DNA of 64,000 nt from Plantago ovata. Taxonomy: Eukaryota > Streptophyta > Magnoliopsida > Lamiales > Plantaginaceae. Below the pieces are notes generated by a model. That model saw nothing but the letters and a program-made list of their open reading frames with translations, ran no database searches and had not been told where the DNA came from. Shown here piece after piece: positions 11,101-21,908 of the stretch (position 1 is the stretch's first letter; the number at the start of each line of letters is the position of its first letter). Position numbers and translations under genes: made by a program. The DNA is taken from assembly GCA_028274465.1 (NCBI GenBank), contig CM051456.1, positions 98,361,050 to 98,425,049 on the forward strand, written 5' to 3'.

Positions 11101-12329
11101 GTTAAGTATTTCTCACATATTTTGAAATTATTGCAGGTTGCTGACATCATCAAGGATGATCTATGGCCAAATCCCCTTGCCTATTTTAATAATGTAAGTT
11201 TTTGCCTAAAACTATGTATTCTTCTTGCCTCTGTCACTATAGGAGTGCACTGCAAGCTTCTGATTCTAATATGGGAGTTTACTCTTTTATTATTTAACTT
11301 TATATAGGATGTTGATGATGAGGAACTCGAAATGGACGATGACGATGAGGTAAGGATAAAATTGCTCTCTATTTCTAGTCTTTCTTATTTTGCAGCTATT
11401 GTTGATAACATGTACACATACTCCGTGAGTAAGACTGTTATTGCATGTGTGGTTTTTGTTGATACGATACTGTTGGTTTAAGTTGCGATTCAGGTCTTGT
11501 TTCTTGCCAACTTTATACCTGTGTTTAAGGATTCAAATGATCTCGTCTTCTCAAAATTATCAGAAATGACTGGGTCAAGTGGTTTCTCTTTTCTTTAATT
11601 GTGTCGTACTACGTCTACCTAAACAATTTTAGGAACTATGATGCATTTACTAAGTCATGCATGATGATGCGTTCTAGCTTATCATATTGAATATAAACTT
11701 AGTGACAGTATAAAAGAATACATCAAACTGAGTAGTCGAATAATTCAGAAAAAGTATTAAACTTTGATGGTTGTTGAACTACTGGAGTATGGTGCAAGCT
11801 AGAACCAGAGTGATGGGGCTATTTCTAACCTTCTTCCTTTTTTTTTTTTTTTTTTTGCCAATCTACTATATTCCTAATCCTACCCTTAACCACCTTATAA
11901 CTCCAAACAATCCTAAAGGACCTAAACCACCTTATGCTCTAAGCTCTCGTTGCTACTCAAGCACCCTTACCATTGGCCACCTTTATAACTCCTGGGCTAT
12001 TTCTAACTTCTAATAAGCATGTGTGTGCGCGTGTCATTATAGCTGAACAATTTAGGAATTATTATACATTTTCTAAGTCATGCATGATATAAGTTCATTA
12101 TATCATAATGTTGAATATAAACTTGAGGTGTATGTAGTATTTGAAGTGAAGGACCTTAAGTGGTTTTGGGTTCCTCGTTAAATTCCTGACAAAAGATTTA
12201 TTTGACAAGTACCAGACATTTCTTAAGCTTTTGGCTTGTAGAGGAAACTCATAAATTTTTGTTTCTAACTCTCTGTAGGACAAGGACAGTGATGACTCTG
12301 AGGATGACGAGGACGAAGATGATGAGTGA
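8185..12329 (+). CDS. NRP1: NAP1-related protein (SET-type histone chaperone)
   Basis: A ten-exon gene. Exons: 8185-8301, 9530-9652, 9769-9819, 10023-10094, 10215-10328, 10414-10475, 10965-11025, 11137-11193, 11308-11349 and 12279-12329. All introns are GT-AG and phase is kept throughout; the product is 249 residues, close to the roughly 255 of Arabidopsis NRP1/NRP2. The family binds H2A-H2B and assists nucleosome assembly, transcription and root-tip cell cycling, acting as a dimer in the nucleus. Residues about 20-75 form the long dimerisation helix ([14 protein letters not shown] across the first splice). The central fold holds [24 protein letters not shown] and SFFTWFSD. From about residue 216 the tail is almost all Asp/Glu ([21 protein letters not shown]), as expected for histone binding. 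The ATG is chosen for its family-typical MVADKKKQK start. It could be the NRP2 paralogue; the assignment is to the NRP1/2 pair. Confidence 0.93.
8816..9150 (+). repeat. Diverged tandem duplication in NRP intron 1
   Basis: Two units about 165 bp apart, starting TACTTGTACATTT at 8816 and at 8981. They continue in parallel through GGTTGAC, GGAAGTTT, ATGATTATCT and TTTTCTGATCT and end near 8960 and 9150. Old, with many substitutions and small indels. Confidence 0.7.
11628..12135 (+). repeat. Dispersed direct repeat in NRP intron 9
   Basis: The blocks at about 11626-11705 and 12047-12125 share TAAGTCATGCATGAT and TTGAATATAAACTT in the same order, about 420 bp apart. GGCTATTTCTAAC also occurs at both 11817 and 11995. 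They indicate an old duplication that lengthened the last intron to 929 bp. A T-run of about 18 follows 11836. Confidence 0.6.
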
Positions 12330-13252
12330 GAGCCTGGTTGATAGACAACAGTTAGTGTCGTGGTTATGAATGGTGGATAACTGGGGCATCTTTGAAGAAT
12401 ACCGATTTCTATTTATATTTATTATTATTATTTTTTTAAATCTGCTCAATGAGACTGAATTCCTCAACTGTATTCTGTTTTGTTCGCCAATGAAGTCGAA
12501 TTTGTCGAGATGGGGCTCTGCCTGTTGTATGGCTCCATTGTCTCCATTACTGGAGTAACTTGTTTTGTTGACATGAGGCAATATTGCAAAGTATAGCTCA
12601 TCTTGGATTATGGTAAAGTTGATGGGAACTCTTGTCATCTTCTTATTTATTTGTTTATTAAGTTATTTTCTTTATTTGTTGAGTGTTGGTCAAATAAGTT
12701 AGGATTAGTAGACTGTGTTTTGTGGAACATTCCAATAGGTGGGCTTAGTCCAAATTGGAGTAATAAGGCATGTTATTTATTTCTTAGCTAGGAAGTTATC
12801 TTTTTTATTTAATTATTATTTAAACATTGTACATTCATTTTATTTAGCGATGAAGAGTATATTGAGTTAAATTGTCGTGTGGAACTGGCTCCGGTGGTCT
12901 CTACTTGTCTCTTTAGCTGGCTGTCTTATTAGGCGTAAAAGAACCGAGGATAGCGATGTGCCTTTGCACCACCGTTAGCTACCACATGAGTAGTAGTTGG
13001 TGATCCAGGAATGCCAAGTGTTTTCTGATTTGTAAATCTATGGTGTATATTCTGAAAAAGTGACCGGTCACCAACCGGTTTGCATTGTTAGAAGGATACA
13101 TATAATTATGTATACAACACCTGCTACTTTGCATTCGGATCCTATTAGATCAAACAATTACATCTGAGTCCAAAATCTAAAAAATTGTGTATTTATTTAA
13201 ATCATCCAAACAAGGCCTTATCTGCATATTGCAATTAAGTCCTTTTTTTTCA
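12330..13252 (+). other. NRP 3' UTR and downstream spacer
   Basis: Directly after the TGA lies about 500 bp of T-rich sequence likely to contain the 3' UTR (for example ATTTATTATTATTATTTTTT near 12413-12436). The polyadenylation site cannot be fixed. The ORFs at 12370-12791 are short, overlap on both strands and are not supported. The rest is featureless. Confidence 0.45.
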
Positions 13253-13260
13253 CTTTTCCT

Positions 13261-13654
13261 CTAGGAAGCATGGGGACTTCAAAATGGATGACGTATCCGC
13301 ACGGATACGTATCGGAAACGTGTCCTGACGGATACTCGAGGGATACGTATTTCTCTATTTTTTAATTAAATTAAATCTATAATGGTGTGTGTTTATGATA
13401 ATGATGCAGTTGAGATATAAGATATATGTATTTTTGAGTTTATTGGACATTTATATGATTTGTTTTCTTATTTGGTTGGTTAGTATTCACTAAATTTAAA
13501 AAACTTTAGTTTAAAATGTTAAATATATTAAAACTATTTATATAAATTAAACGTATCCTTCACGTATCCGTATCCTATATTTTTTAATTTTGACGTTTCC
13601 ACGTATCCGTCTCGTATTCGTATCCGTACCCGTATCCGTCTCCGTGCTTCTTAG
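13261..13654. mobile_element. hAT-like MITE rich in ACGTATCC
   Basis: A 394-bp element whose ends match in inverted orientation: CTAGGAAGCATGGGGAC at the left and CTAAGAAGCACGGAGAC as reverse complement at the right. Arrays of GTATCCG / CGGATACG follow on both sides, forming long imperfect subterminal inverted repeats. Flanks give CTTTTCCT (13253-13260) and CTTTTTCT (13655-13662), a 7-of-8 match consistent with an aged 8-bp hAT duplication. The AT-rich middle has no ORF. Confidence 0.65.
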
Positions 13655-13662
13655 CTTTTTCT

Positions 13663-16079
13663 CTTTAACATATTTTTAAGTCTTCCTTCTTCGGTAGCGG
13701 AATAATTATCCCGACACCGGAATTTGAGCTAACAGCTGCAATGGAGATGTTTATTGCTCCAAATAGGAGCTGTAACAGCTCCGATTTGGATCTGTACAAA
13801 CAGCTCCAAATCGGAGATGTTAATTTTTTTTAGATTATTTTAAAATATAAATTATTTTTAGGGTTACTTTATAATAAAATTTTAGATTAATTTGAAATTT
13901 TTTAAAAAATTATCTGTATTATGTATAATTATTTAGTGCTAATTTGATAAATTTGAAAACATTTGGGGCATGTGTGTAATATATTAAAATTATTGTTTGG
14001 TCCAAGTCAAAATTATAAGTTTTTTGAGTTCAAATGTAACAAATTAGATCTAACACCTACGTAATAATTTGATCTAATAGGGACTAGATGTAATTGAAAA
14101 ATCTAACATAGGTCAAAATGTAATGACCTTATTACATGCTAAAGTGCTAAACTCCTTAACCTTAAAAATCTAACATAGGTCAAAAGTCAAAATGTAATAA
14201 CCCTTGATAGAAGGAAGAGAACACTTTCGATACTTTGAGTTCGGAGCCAATCAGACAAAGAAAGAATAGATTTCATTGTCGTCCAGAGAAGACAAAAGAA
14301 AAGGAAATCAAGAATAGGTTCCACCATTCTTGCAAAAAGAAGAAACTGCACGGACAAAGCTTCTTGGATAGAAAATTACATGCTAAAGTGCTAAACTCGT
14401 TAACCTTAGCTACAGTGTTTTGAACTCCAACTTGGTGACAAAGCGTGAAATTTATATGACTTGCTAAAGTGCTAAACTCGTTAACCTTAGCTACAGTGTT
14501 TTAAACTCCACATTGGTGACAAAAGCGTGAAATTTATGCAATTTGGATAGTAGGTTATTAAGACCGACCCGAAGGATTTGGCAGTCTAAATCTCTAAGAC
14601 TACCTCCAATATTTTCACTATTAATATGACATGAGGAATTTTTTTTTTTTGTTCAGCTAAATTTATATACCTATGCGCCTTAGAAGAGCCTACAACATAA
14701 GCGTGATTTTCCCATGAATCCTTCTTTCCTGATAGCCATGGGCGAGTAGGTGCAAGACATTTGAAAGCGCATCTACACGATACTATTGAAGTGAATATAT
14801 TTTATTGGTTAAATAAAATATACAAATAGATAAATAAATACCTAATAGGGTAACCTTATCCCTACTCGATCTTCTACGGGTACCCATTAAAGTTAGAGTC
14901 GGATATTAAGATGCATGATTAAAATTAAATCTGATTATTGGGTACCCGAAATTGTATGCCTCACCATTTGTATTTTGAAAAATCGATAATATTAGCAAAA
15001 ATACTAGTAATATTTTGTAATACAAAATAGTGAGGCACAACTAGCCAAAGTTAAACCACATTTATTATTAGTATTTTTGTTTTTGAAACGCAAAGATTAC
15101 ACTGCGTACATACTATTTCTAAACCAATCACACCCCGATATCAACACTAGTTACACCTAAAACTGCCTTATGCCTCCACTAGGGATCAATCTTCGCACCT
15201 CATCAGTTTCGTTCCACTGCACCACCTTATAACTTCAGTATTCTTTTAGTTAAACATCAATAAATAGAAACAACTAAAATTACACTGAAATTTAGTCTCT
15301 ATTTATGTATAGTAATTATATTAATAAATCACGAATATTGTGTATATAAGTAAGTCTCATGAGAGAAACCACCGGGTCAGTCGGGTCATGGAGGATCCGT
15401 GACATTTCAATTGATATGATAAAATGCATAATAGTCTGACGTCTCTATAAGTTAAAAAGGGACGATTTTTTATGTGACTTTGTGTGTGTATATTAAGGTA
15501 AAGTTAAATAATTATTTTTATATTTGAATCCTCTTTATTCCGTTGATTTACGACATAAGGGGACAATAAATAGTTATTATTAATTTTTTATTATTGGAAG
15601 GAACTAACATCGGATGTATGGTTTTATTCTATCCTAGGGGAGACCTAATAGGCCTCCCCCTCACTCAATGTAAGTGTACTGAACCAGTCTAAGCATCAAA
15701 TCAACCTTAGACATTTTTCCATCCTTGGCCGTTAATTTCTTTCAAGTTGAGGATTTATGCATCATTAGATTGGAATTTGATGAAACATTGGCAGAGAAAA
15801 AAAGTGTTTTGGCTCCGTTTATGGGTGTTGTTTCGTGTCCTGTTGAGTTTATATTTACGAGAGTATTTCTCATATACTCTTTTATCAAAACATTAAAGCA
15901 CTTCATAAAATTTTGCAAATTCAAATTTAACGCAAAAAAGAAAAGCAGAGGAAAAGAAATGATTAAAGATGAAACTGAAATCGTTGAGGTATAAAATGAC
16001 AATTGACACTAGTGTTGTGCTTACTCAATAAATAATAAACAATTGAAAAATTAACACCTCATTAATATACATGACATGT
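13663..16079. other. Intergenic, no gene seen
   Basis: AT-rich DNA without a recognisable gene. Overlapping ORFs at 15725-16002 on opposite strands have no family resemblance and low-complexity composition. The only structure is the repeat at 14138-14541, listed separately. Confidence 0.5.
14138..14541 (+). repeat. 81-bp tandem duplication plus a third seed
   Basis: The units at 14381-14461 and 14462-14541 are nearly identical and adjacent, each starting TGCTAAAGTGCTAAACTCGT. The same opening (TGCTAAAGTGCTAAACTC) occurs a third time at 14138. Function unknown. Confidence 0.8.
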
Positions 16080-17240
16080 ATAGTGTTGTTCTTACTCAAT
16101 AAACAATAATATAATAATATAGATGACTATGTATTTTGAAAATCGTGATTTTTCAAAACAATTGAAAAATCAACACCTCATTATATACACGAGGGATATA
16201 TATATATACAACATTTTATTACAAAATGCATTCATATTATCACATTAAAAAAAGGAAAAAATGGATCAACCCCCCAACTATTACCCTTTTGAGACTCTGC
16301 CTCCCAAACTAATAAGTTTGGTGATTAACCTCCTCAACTATCATACTTTTGAGACAATGCCCCCCAAATATAAATTTAATAATAAACTATTAACAAATCA
16401 ACCAAATATGTTAATTTATTAGATGTTGTGATACAAAATTTAATTTTGTCGATTATCATGATATTTAAGTGTCGTTCAAACTTTATTTTATAGTTTTGAA
16501 ATAATTTATAATTAGTTCATCCTCCATTACTTTTATTAATTTTTTTATTAAATATTTTGAACATTTTGACAACGAATTATTTTTAATTTATACCGTAAAC
16601 AAATATATATAAAAGTGTTGTGAAACTATACTTACTTCGATGATAAATATAATATTATTTATATATTTTTTAATGGAATTTAAAGTAATTTGTGGCAAAA
16701 ATCAGTCGAAAAGGTCAATTATAAAGTAATTACGGAGGAAATATATTTTTTAATTTTTTGTATGTCATGTACCGTAGCAATGGAATATGAATAAATATTT
16801 TTATGTGCTGGATATATAAAATTTAAATACCTATAAATGTTGTTTTATCTATTTATTTGACTAAAAAAATCACTTCAGGCGGCATTGTCTCAAAAGTATA
16901 ATAGTTGAGGGGGTTAATCACTAAACTTATTAATTTGGGAGGCAGAGACTCAAAAGGATAATAGTTTGGGGGGTTTGATCAATTTTTTCCAAAAAAATCT
17001 TGTACACCTATTCTTCGTCATTAAAACTTAAAACCAGTGCTTACACAATAAACTATAATATAATAAATATATATGGCTATACATTTTGAAAATCGTATTT
17101 TTTCTAAACAATTGAAAACTTAACATCTCATTAATATACATGAAATATATATACAGTACAACACTTAAAGTAGAAAATGCATTCATATTTATCATATAAA
17201 ATAAATCTTGTATCAGTGTATCACCTATTCTCCTCCGTTA
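16080..17240 (+). repeat. Direct repeat pair around the MULE-like element
   Basis: About 170 bp at 16080-16253 recurs at about 17040-17240 (shared CAATAAAC, TTTTGAAAATCGT, ACAATTGAAAA, AAAATGCATTCATATT). A shorter echo lies at 16010-16075. The second unit continues straight through ATAAATCTTGTA, so it acts as an empty-site reference for the element inserted in the first unit. Confidence 0.7.
16254..16990. mobile_element. Non-autonomous MULE-like element, long TIRs
   Basis: A 737-bp element with terminal inverted repeats of about 110 bp. The left end starts GGAAAAAATGGATCAA and the right end, as reverse complement, GGAAAAAATTGATCAA. Both continue through AAACTATTA, CTTTTGAG, CTCTGCCTCCCAAA and TTTTGAGACAATGCC. 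The flanking 9-mers are A-runs (TTAAAAAAA and AAAAAAATC), so the duplication cannot be proved from them. The related DNA at 17190-17215 lacks the element. No coding sequence. The opposite-orientation relative at 5838-6494 shows it is a family. Confidence 0.75.
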
Positions 17241-18082
17241 AAAATTAAAACTTGGGTAGTATTCCCATTTTATATTTGTAGAATAGATAGGTTAACGTAG
17301 GATGTTTTGGTTGGCTGAAATACAAAGTACATGTGTCGGCGCACTACCCGAAATTATAGGATATATTAGAGCAATCTTTGCAGGGCTCTTATATCTCTCC
17401 CTATCCCCAAATTTAAGTTAAAAGAAGAAAAATTGTTGTAAAGTAGCCGAACTTCAGGGCTCTTAAACTTGTAGGTCCACAAAGATTCCTCCATATATTA
17501 GAGCAGGCTTTACAGGACTCTCATAATTTTGATCCTAAAATGTCTCCCAATCCCATTCCCTAAATATAAGGAGCTTCCTATATCATGAATGAGTAACTCA
17601 GGATTTCTAAAACCCCCCTATTTCATATATAAAAATATTAAATATATAAAATCAGTTATAAACCTAAAATCAATCTGAGCACCGTTTCTTCTTCATCACA
17701 TCACGGTATCTCAACTCAACTCACCTCTCACCATTCTGTCTGTTCATTCCATCTACTCTCCACTCCGGCTGAAATTCAAGGTACTCTCTCTGCCCTTCTT
17801 TACTCCTGTGAAAGGTGGCATTCTTGTTTGTCCTCATCTTGGGAAAATTTGATCTTGTTAGTTTCTCTATCTTGATTCATGTGAACCAGCGAATGATTCT
17901 TATAAATCCACTTTAATTAATCAATCTTGGGAAACTTTTATTCTGGTGACTAATTCGTTTTGTGGGTTCATGTATTCTATACTTTAGATTATTTCTTGTA
18001 CTATTTTTGACAAATAATTTTGATTTCTTGAGGTTAATCTTTGAAGAATTGTTATGTATGATTCCAGTTGAGTGTTAAAATA
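17241..18082 (+). other. Spacer with a possible gene leader
   Basis: 17361-17550 contains two diverged copies of ATATTAGAGCA with CAGG(G/A)CTCT. From about 17650 the sequence turns into CT-rich leader-like DNA (TTTCTTCTTCATCACATC, CTCAACTCAACTCACCTCTC) followed by TTCAAG and then GTACTCTCTC, a possible 5' UTR exon with a donor site at 17780. Element T starts at 18083, so any such gene would be split here. This is a weak inference; no coding exon is seen. Confidence 0.3.
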
Positions 18083-18903
18083 TGTTATGTCCAGTCCGCA
18101 TGTACGAACTGGAGCGGTCTAAGAGCGCGACAAAGCATCATTGGCCGTCCCTCAAGGGGCGCGACCACACCCAAGTATGTCACTTGAATGTGGCTCGACC
18201 AACATACGGTCCGACCATCACTGAGAGGCCGACCCTCAAGATAGGCTCACTACAAGGATAAGGCAGTTAGGGCTCGAGGAACATCTCTATGGCTCGAGGA
18301 GGACCTTACGTCAAGGTGACACCCTCCAAAAGAAACTAGGCAGAGAACTACTCGGGCTGTGGAACACGAGGAAGGCGCGAGGACCTCGGCCGACCACCCC
18401 TGGTCGGTCCTTGAGGGGCCCGCCTTCCAGAATCTTCCGTAAGACCCGAAAAGTCAATAATGCCCTTCTAGCCCAAGTCAAGGTGTTTGGGTCAAAGCCC
18501 ATGGACCTCCTTATTGGGATTGGGCCAAAGAAGGCCTCCATCTCAGCCGGACACTTGTCATGATTCTACATAAATTGACAATAAAATACAACAAGTATAA
18601 AAGGAGACACATTCATTATCCACTGGGTAAGCAATAATAGCTCTCACCTACTACTCACCTACACACAATATTTCTCTCACAAGGGAAGTCCTCAACTCCC
18701 TACACGTAAAGTCGTCACTCCGGTCTGATATCCTATAGACCGGGCAAGAGACACTAACCCCACCTCTAGTCTCTTTCAGGTACGAGGACGCTACGTGGAG
18801 AACACTTGATATTATCAGAGGAAGACTACATAAAGAAGACCTAAGTAGTTTCCTTTGACGGTTTAGTACGAACTTAAGAGAAAGCATGAATTACCCTTCA
18901 ACA
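18083..18903 (+). repeat. 5' LTR of element T
   Basis: Begins TGTTATGTCCAG and ends TTCAACA, giving the short TGTT...AACA inverted ends of an LTR, and is followed at once by the primer-binding site. No second LTR is in the window, so the left border is inferred from the TG and from the change in base composition. The GC-rich part at 18110-18560 contains short ORFs that are not genes. Confidence 0.65.
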
Positions 18904-18904
18904 T

Positions 18905-18925
18905 TTGGCGCCGTCTGTGGGAATC
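18905..18925 (+). other. Primer-binding site of element T
   Basis: TTGGCGCCGTCTGTGGGAA two bases after the LTR. A TGGCGCC start is standard for plant Ty3 elements; the downstream variant CGTCTGTGGG is the form seen in Tat-type elements. Confidence 0.75.
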
Positions 18926-18992
18926 TGATCGAAAGGTCATTCCTAGCCCTACTGGTCGAGCCGAGAAACTCTCCTCGTGACACTTCACGAAG

Positions 18993-20489
18993 ATGCCTCC
19001 CAGAAGAAGCAATCGAATTGCCAATGCAGCACCCAGGAACCCTCCTCATCCCAGGGGCCGTCCCCCTTTAAATGGTCGAGGAGGAGGAAGGGTAGCTGCT
19101 CCAAGGGCACCTAGAAATAACAATGTTGAGAGGAATCAAGATTTGATGGAGGGGGCATTCACCAATGTCACGAACTCCCACGAAGAGAGATCCGGAGAAA
19201 ATAATTCCGAAGGCTTCCCAGCTGAAAGTGCTTATGGAGCGTTAAGAGACACAAACAATGTCGCACCAAGAGGACATCCTCCTCACGTAGCAGTGAATCC
19301 TCCTCAGCCAGCCGCATTGAACTTCACCCTTCCTAACGGACGTGTAGTACGACCATCAAACTTTGGGATAGGCGAAGCTCAATACGGCTCGTTCCTTCTT
19401 ACTGTGCAAGGATACATAGGAGATAATGAGGCTGCTAGAGTCAATGCAGAACTCCAAGTACAGGAGCAACCTCGTGATACTTTGGTAGCGCCTCGTCAAT
19501 CCCAACCAAGAGCACCTATAGTACAAGATGAAGCACACTCAAGAGCCAACACAAGGCCGATCCAATCTCGACTTGGACCTTCAAGAGTCCAATCTAGGTT
19601 AGGACCACAAGGTGCCCCGCATGATTTGAGAGATCTAATTGATAGGAGGATACGCGCGTCACTGCAAAATGTAGCTCCGCAAGAAAACCTAGCTAAGGTG
19701 GTCGTCGCTAAGCCACCCACTCTCCCAAACCAAGTCACGCCCAACCAAGTGATTCCTCAGAATCAACCCGAAGCGGTGGCGGAAAATAATGCTTTGAGAA
19801 TCGTAGCTGAGGTAACCCCCTTGATCGACCCGATCACGGGGAGGAGGCTCACTCTGGAAGAACTCAATGCAAGGAAGACCGCACTTGATGCTCAGATAGA
19901 AACCCTACGAGGAACCGTGCAAGAAAAGGAGCAAGACCAAGATCCAAGTCCGTTGTGCGACGAGATAAGGAGCCATCAAGCAAAAATCGAGAGAGGCTTC
20001 CCTACTTTCGAAAGTTATGATGGAACAAGTTTTCCAAAGGACTACTTGGTGAGATTTGGTACCAAAATGGATCCATACGGTCATGATTCAAAGACAAAAA
20101 CACTACTCTTCCCGGCTAACCTCTCAGGAGAAGCCATGAAATGGTGGTCGCGCCTTCCTCAACGCTCGATCAAGTCCTATAGAGATCTCTGCAAAGAATT
20201 CTCTAAGCGATTCGAGAAGGTCATGAACACCAAAAGAAGAGTGAGATACTTGGCCAAAATTGTTCAAAAGAATAATGAAGATTTGAGGGACTTCATCAAC
20301 CGTTTTCATGAAACAGCCCCCCAAGTTGAAGATCACTCGATCAATGAGAGGAAAGAATACTTGTATGGTAACACTACCAATGCCAAGTTCCAAGAGGTGC
20401 TCTCAGCATCATGTGTCGAGAATGAAGCTCAACTAGCGAAAGTTTGCAAGGATTTTCTCGAGGCAGAGGAATTACGAAAAACAGTCATT
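18993..20489 (+). pseudogene. Gag of element T, N-terminal 499 codons
   Basis: Capsid polyprotein. The start MPPRRSNRIANAAP and the Pro/Arg/Asn-rich N-terminal half are typical of plant Ty3 gag. The capsid (Retrotrans_gag-like) region lies at about residues 330-495, with GFPTFESYDGTSFPKDYLV, EAMKWWSRLP and the helix ending FLEAEELRKTVI. The frame is open up to the insertion point, so this half was intact when element A landed. The 577-codon ORF runs on into the LTR of A and its last 78 codons are not gag. The nucleocapsid part resumes after 29232 in another frame. Confidence 0.8.
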
Positions 20490-20494
20490 GTAAG

Positions 20495-21775
20495 TGATGA
20501 CAGAGTTTTTTACACTATCATTCGAGTCTTTTTTCACCAATTTAGCTATCATCTTGCATGCATTTTAGTGCATTTTGTTAGAATAGTGTCACGTTTCCAT
20601 TTCTTTTGTTCTTTTCAGGTTTTAGGTGGAAATCGCGTTTTTGGATGTAATTCATGGCGAAACAATGATGTTTTGGTGCAACGAGATCACCCGTGGTGTG
20701 TCAAGGAGTACCGAGACGAGTTTTAGGGCCAAGAGATCAAGTTTCGGAGCTCAAAACCGTACAAGGGGACGAATTCGAGGATCCAAAGGAGGAATTCCGC
20801 ACGGGCCGCGTTCTGCCCGTGCGGGGCGCACCGCCGCGTACGGGGCGGTGCGCCGGGGAGCTTCCGACAGCTCTATATATATATCCCAAAATCTGCGAAC
20901 TTTCATATCTTTCATCATATTTTTCTAGACATAAACCCTAGAGCTTGTTCTGGGGATATTTTCTCTTAGAATCTTTGTAACTTAGCGAATTTGGAGCTAG
21001 AGGAGAGATTTGGACACCGTTTTATCTCACCTTGCTAGATCTTTGTGAGTTTTAGCCATTCACCGGAGATTGACAACCTTTGGTGGTAACCTTGTATCTC
21101 ACAATTCTGCTATTTATCTTTCAATTAAACATGTTTTCATTCATTATTGCTTCGATTATGATTGTTTATTGTGTTATTGATATGAGTAGCTAAGCATCTA
21201 GTTGGTGATAGTATGTGAATTCGTAGCTAGGGTTCGTATTATGCATGATTGATTTTCTGAGTCTTTTACTTGTTTAATTATCTTAATTCGATTCTTTGAT
21301 CCGACTAAGCCATATATCTTCGTAGAAAAGTGTTAGAAACACTAGGACAATTCAAGATCATGGATTCGATTATATATAATTTGCAAGTACTGCTTGAACT
21401 AAGACTGACAACCTTAGCCAAGTATTAGTATAGATAGGAAGCTTTCAAAATACACGTCTACAAATCTGTCTTTGGTGTTTGTAAATCGAATTACTTTTAA
21501 GGCAGTACGAGTTGCACTTTCATGCATAATTAGAACTTAATGCTTAGAACAAGCATACTATCACCAGCTTTCTCCATATATTGTTAAGTTAAGTTAGAGA
21601 TAAATTTGTTTTCTGAAATTATATTTAGTTAATTAGTTAAAGCTAGTTTAGTCCCTAGAGATCGACACTCGAGGTCATCTTACCACTGCACTACGTGTTT
21701 TGTGTAGTTGTGAGTTGCCCTTTGACTTTCAAACAAATTTATTTGATTGTTTGAGTCTGACAATCTCGTTCATCA
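20495..21775 (+). repeat. 5' LTR of element A
   Basis: 1281 bp from TGATGACAG to TTCATCA, so the ends are TGATGA...TCATCA. TATA box TATATATATAT at 20874-20884. Directly upstream (20800-20861) is a GC-rich palindromic block (CCCGTGCGGGGCGCACCGCC, then GGGGCGGTGCGCCGGGG). Compared with the 3' LTR it has about 40 extra bp after the TATA box and lacks a short segment inside the GC block; elsewhere the two differ by scattered single bases. Confidence 0.9.
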
Positions 21776-21778
21776 AAT

Positions 21779-21797
21779 TGGCGCCGTTGTCGGGGAC
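21779..21797 (+). other. Primer-binding site of element A
   Basis: TGGCGCCGTTGTCGGGGAC three bases after the 5' LTR. It is the Athila-type site (normally TGGCGCCGTTGCCGGGGA, attributed to tRNA-Asp) with one C-to-T change; elements B and C keep the standard form. Confidence 0.85.
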
Positions 21798-21908
21798 TAT
21801 AACTCCTTTCTACTCTTTAGCTTGTTTATTTTCCGCATTCAATTTCCAGAATTTAGTAGTTTAAGTTTGTTTCCCTTTGATACTCACTTGATTCGTTTCA
21901 GGTAGTTT

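Noticed and set aside
15725..16002. 89- and 86-codon ORFs on opposite strands
   Set aside because: They overlap each other, have no family resemblance and lie in AT-rich spacer.
20490..20726. C-terminal 78 codons of the T gag ORF
   Set aside because: This is LTR sequence of element A read through by chance, not gag.
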